From assembly GCA_963747375.1 (NCBI GenBank), contig CAVVFL010000011.1:248001-312000 (forward strand): a stretch of DNA of 64,000 nt. The letters are read 5' to 3'. The notes under the pieces were generated by a model. The model made no database searches, had not been told where the DNA came from, and saw only the letters and a program-made list of their open reading frames with translations. The translations under genes were made by a program, and so were the position numbers. Origin of the DNA: Sva-07 sp963747375. GTDB lineage: Bacteria > Actinomycetota > Acidimicrobiia > Acidimicrobiales > Ilumatobacteraceae. Shown in pieces: positions 62,403 to 64,000 of the stretch (position 1 is the first letter of the stretch; the number at the start of each line of letters is the position of its first letter).

Positions 62403-62452
62403 TTTGCGTGACATTTCTGTTGGACCGTCCCAACCGAAGTGCAACGCAAACG
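62401..62452. repeat. Long intergenic palindrome CGTTTGCGT...ACGCAAACG
   Basis: CGTTTGCGT (62401-62409) pairs perfectly with ACGCAAACG (62444-62452). An inner stem GTTGG (62419-62423) and CCAAC (62430-62434) stacks within it. The left arm resembles the GTTTGCGTGA opening of the repeat at 31094. Confidence 0.6.
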
Positions 62453-62488
62453 ATGAGGTGAGGCCGAGACAATCGATATGGAGCAGTG

Positions 62489-63698
62489 ATGAGCACCAGC
62501 GACGAGATCTGGATCCTCGGGATCAACATGACCAAGTTCGGCAAGCACACCGATCGCGACGTCGTCGACCTCGCATCGGAGGCCGTCATGGCCGCGCTCG
62601 CCGACGGCGGGGTGACGATGGCCGACATGGGCGTGATGGCGGCCGGCAACCTGATGGGGTCGGGCGGCATCGGCCAGCAGATCCAGAAGCAGGTCGGCCA
62701 GACGGGCATCCCGGTCTACAACGTGTCGAACGCGTGCGCCACCGGCGCCACGGCGCTGCGCACGGCGATCATGTCGATCAAGGCGGGCGAGTCCGACATG
62801 GGCCTCGCCGTCGGCGTCGAGAAGCTCGCCGGCGTCGGACTCCTCGGTGGCGGCGGTCGCGCCAAGAAGGACGGCAACGAGTGGGAGCCGCAGGGCCGCT
62901 ACGGCGCCGTCACGTCCACCGATGGCCGCATCGGCACCGACACGATGCCGGGCGTGTTCGCCCAGGTCGGCATGGAGTACGGCCACAAGTACGGCGGCGC
63001 CGACTTCGAGCTGTTCGCCAAGATCTCCGAGAAGAATCACGCCCACTCGACGCTCAATCCGTTGGCGGCCTACTCGAAGCGCTTCACGCTCGAGGAGATC
63101 ATGGGCGACATGATGATCGCCTACCCGAACACGCGGCCGATGTGCTCGGCGAACTGCGACGGCGCGGCGGCGGCGGTCGTCGTCAGCGGCGAGAAGCTCA
63201 AGTCGCTGTCACTCGAACAGCAGCGCCGCGCGGTCAAGGTGTCCGCGTCGGTGCTCACGTCCGATCCATGGCAGGAGGCCTGCCAGGTTCTCCCCGACGT
63301 GAACACCCTCACCCGCAACGCTGCGAAGACCGCCTACGAACAGGCCGGCATCGGGCCGGAGGATCTCGATCTCGTCGAGCTCCACGACTGCTTCGCCACT
63401 GCCGAGCTGGTGCACTACGACAACCTGGGTCTGTGCGAGGAAGGTGGCGCCGTCGACTTCTTCAACTCGGGCGCACCGTGGCGCGATGGAGCGCTCCCCG
63501 GTCAACGTGTCGGGCGGGCTCCAGTCGAAGGGCCACCCGATCTCGGCCACCGGCATCGCCAACATCTGGGAGGTCTGCCATCACCTGCGCGGTGAGGCCG
63601 GCGACCGTCAGATCGAGGGCGCGAAGGTCGGCCTCGCCCACGTGATCGGCCTCGGGTCGGCCTGCGGCGTCCACATCCTCGAGAAGTCCGCCGCCTGA
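62489..63698 (+). CDS. Thiolase of the SCP-x/lipid-transfer type, one frame break
   Basis: About 403 residues. The acyl-transfer Cys lies in VYNVSNACATGATALRTAIM. The active-site His and second Cys are in LVELHDCFATAELVHYDNL, NVSGGLQSKGHPISATGIAN and HVIGLGSACGVHILEK. The order and the length match SCP-x-like acetyl-CoA acetyltransferases that cleave branched or sterol side chains, often with a DUF35 partner. A one-base break near 63487 separates GAPWRD from ERSPVNVSGGLQ. It is paired with the DUF35 gene and with a thioesterase upstream. Carboxylate specificity is not readable. Confidence 0.87.
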
Positions 63699-63702
63699 GA
63701 CA

Positions 63703-63717
63703 CGGGGTCTGACCCCG
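63703..63717. repeat. Short palindrome CGGGGTCTGACCCCG
   Basis: Core shared with the palindromes at 21793-21825 and 57062-57092. It lies five bases after the thiolase stop and just before the convergent universal stress protein gene. Confidence 0.55.
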
Positions 63718-63725
63718 CGACTCGT

Positions 63726-64000
63726 TCAACGGTCGGCGGGCGGGACGACGACGACCGGGCGGTCGCAATGGTGCACGACGTGGTGGCTCGTGCTGCCGAG
63801 CGCCTGCTCGTCGCCGACACCACGCGAGCCGACCACGACGAACGATGCCTCGAGATCACGACCGAGGTTCAGCAGCACATCCGCCGGGCTCCCGTAGACG
63901 ATCTCGGCCCTCCAGCGCAGCGCCGGATCACCCTGCAGGGCATGACACCACTCGGTACGCAACAGCCGCTCGATGTCGTCACGATGACCCTCGGACGGCA
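63726..64000 (-). CDS. Universal stress protein, 5' part outside the window
   Basis: Partial: the C-terminal 90 or so residues only. It has EIVYGSPADVLLNLGRDLEA, VVVGSRGVGDEQALGSTSHH (the G-x2-G-x9-G-S/T nucleotide pattern), and CDRPVVVVPPADR at the end. These are the UspA-type ATP-binding C-terminal half. The reading frame continues beyond position 64000. It converges on the thiolase gene. Confidence 0.8.
   Translation of the reverse strand, partial: PSEGHRDDIERLLRTEWCHALQGDPALRWRAEIVYGSPADVLLNLGRDLEASFVVVGSRGVGDEQALGSTSHHVVHHCDRPVVVVPPADR

Overview
The window is about 64 kb of GC-rich DNA (roughly two thirds G+C by eye) that reads as a chromosomal segment of an actinobacterium, most likely of the Acidimicrobiia (Ilumatobacter-like). 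The taxonomic call is an inference from gene content: mycofactocin-associated genes, an MprA/MprB-like two-component pair, gatCAB, a CYP with a 3Fe-4S ferredoxin, and many TANNNT boxes 6-10 nt before start codons, as in leaderless actinobacterial genes. No tRNA, rRNA, CRISPR array, phage or transposase gene was seen. About 32 single-base frame breaks interrupt otherwise complete conserved genes, including core genes such as pcrA, ung, gatA and gatB. The one in etfA lies in a C homopolymer. I read these as sequencing errors and annotate whole genes across them.

Layout. 0-8 kb: a YcnI-like copper protein, a DUF305 protein, PcrA helicase, a dehydratase-VOC fusion, a probable selenoprotein (in-frame TGA in a WASW-U-GCR motif followed by a SECIS-like hairpin), and an ABC-F ATPase. 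8-20 kb: a secreted helical protein, a phytoene-desaturase-like flavoenzyme, a cupin dioxygenase, a sensor kinase and response regulator, a two-gene fluoride channel, a ferredoxin-P450 operon, YaaA, an MFS transporter, an orphan DNA methyltransferase and an SDR. 19.8-30.5 kb: one long plus-strand run holding an OYE/FadH reductase, a GH3 glucosidase, DedA, EtfA, FixC, FixX, EtfB, MftE and MftF. This links mycofactocin maturation enzymes to an electron-transfer-flavoprotein path to quinone. The precursor and radical-SAM genes mftABCD are not present here.

30-45 kb: membrane protein, alanine-racemase-like protein, ROK kinase, cell-wall hydrolase, 2OG-Fe oxygenase, PLP desulfhydrase, uracil-DNA glycosylase, YihY, DinB-like, hydrolase-OsmC fusion, cation/proton antiporter with a coupled micro-ORF, acyl-CoA dehydrogenase, SDR. 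45-64 kb: gatCAB, two divergent citrate-synthase genes (one carrying a DNA-binding domain, with three palindromes between them), AlkD, alpha-galactosidase opposite an MsiK-like ATPase, Lgt, a lipase-like hydrolase, ferredoxin and TetR divergent around a palindromic operator, a TPR/HD-GYP protein, an M48 protease, YbaK, and a thioesterase/DUF35/thiolase cluster.

Spacers between genes repeatedly hold long palindromes of several families, some in tandem pairs. They are among the more unusual features of the window, together with the selenoprotein, the DNA-binding citrate synthase and the mycofactocin/ETF operon.
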